Made by a program: the position numbers and the translations under genes
The notes under the pieces: model-generated
The model's database searches: none
What the model was told of the DNA's origin: nothing
Seen by the model: only the letters and a program-made list of their open reading frames with translations
Shown here: in pieces, positions 5,364 to 5,516 of the stretch
How positions within the stretch are numbered: the stretch's first letter is position 1
Layout: each line of letters starts with the position of its first letter
DNA from: Candidatus Aerophobus profundus SCGC AAA252-L23
Lineage (GTDB): Bacteria; Aerophobota; Aerophobia; Aerophobales; Aerophobaceae
NCBI GenBank assembly: GCA_000402295.1
Contig: AQRW01000068.1
Coordinates: 1-5,516 of the forward strand
Direction: 5' to 3'
Length of the DNA: 5,516 nt

Positions 5364-5516
5364 ATGAAACAAGAAAAATACAAAATTTTGGTAATCGTTA
5401 TTCTCCTGGGCATTTGCTGCTTCCTTACTTATTACTTCCATGTAGTACTTGAAACCGGTGTTATTTTCACTCACTTCTTTTATTTTCCCATCCTCTTGTC
5501 CGCCTTATGGTGGAAG
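5364..5516 (+). CDS. N-terminus of a membrane protein, probably a sensor kinase (cut by window end)
   Basis: The reading frame is open from the ATG at 5364 to the last base (51 residues), with GGAG at 5355-5358 as ribosome binding site. It starts 30 bases after the REC-kinase stop, so it is probably co-transcribed. Residues 8-25 form a hydrophobic segment (ILVIVILLGICCFLTYYF) and a second hydrophobic segment begins near 34 (GVIFTHFFYFPILLSALWW), ending in WWK. From memory, the THFFY-P-I-L-WWK pattern resembles the N-terminal multi-helix membrane module of some environmental PAS/histidine kinases. The assignment as a sensor rests on that recollection and on the neighbouring genes; no catalytic domain is visible. 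Confidence 0.7.
   Translation, partial: MKQEKYKILVIVILLGICCFLTYYFHVVLETGVIFTHFFYFPILLSALWWK

Noticed and set aside
298..5474. Minus-strand open frames overlapping the genes
   Set aside because: They lie opposite strongly conserved coding regions, lack ribosome binding sites of note and show no recognisable protein features.

Overview
The window is a bacterial signal-transduction cluster with every supported gene on the + strand: four complete genes and the start of a fifth. Strong AGGAG-type ribosome binding sites, ATG starts, moderate base composition and the protein families (Cache-PAS histidine kinase, Rcp1-like receiver, REC-GGDEF, REC-histidine kinase) point to a free-living bacterium, probably from an uncultured or anaerobic environmental lineage. 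The sequence does not fix the phylum.

Layout. Positions 1-313 carry no convincing gene; they hold several short GTAG-headed palindromes and a leader repeat that includes a broken copy of the start of a downstream gene. Positions 314-2395 encode a membrane dCache-PAS-HisKA-HATPase sensor kinase. The 186-base gap after it holds a head-out inverted pair of GTAG-headed hairpins (2451-2524). Positions 2582-3031 encode a single-domain Rcp1-like response regulator. The 122-base gap after that repeats the leader seen at the window start. Positions 3154-4083 encode a receiver-GGDEF protein, 4146-5333 a soluble receiver-histidine kinase, and 5364 to the window end the N-terminus of a membrane protein that is probably another sensor.

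Working together (inference). The membrane kinase senses a periplasmic ligand and most likely phosphorylates the Rcp1-like regulator next door, the same gene order as phytochrome kinase/Rcp1 pairs. The receiver-GGDEF and receiver-kinase proteins have closely related receivers and look like paralogous arms of the same or a parallel relay. The only visible output is cyclic di-GMP synthesis; no DNA-binding output domain is present.

The most unusual content is between the genes. Five 22-base GTAG-headed palindromes, and a related pair of 25-base elements in inverted orientation, differ mainly by paired changes that keep their hairpins. This is the architecture of REP/REPIN elements mobilised by RAYT transposases. 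A leader block of about 50 bases carrying a ribosome binding site, an ATG and the first five codons of the REC-GGDEF gene occurs twice, 2905 bases apart, bracketing the sensor kinase and Rcp1-like pair. That pair therefore looks like a cassette inserted into, or excisable from, the front of the REC-GGDEF gene.
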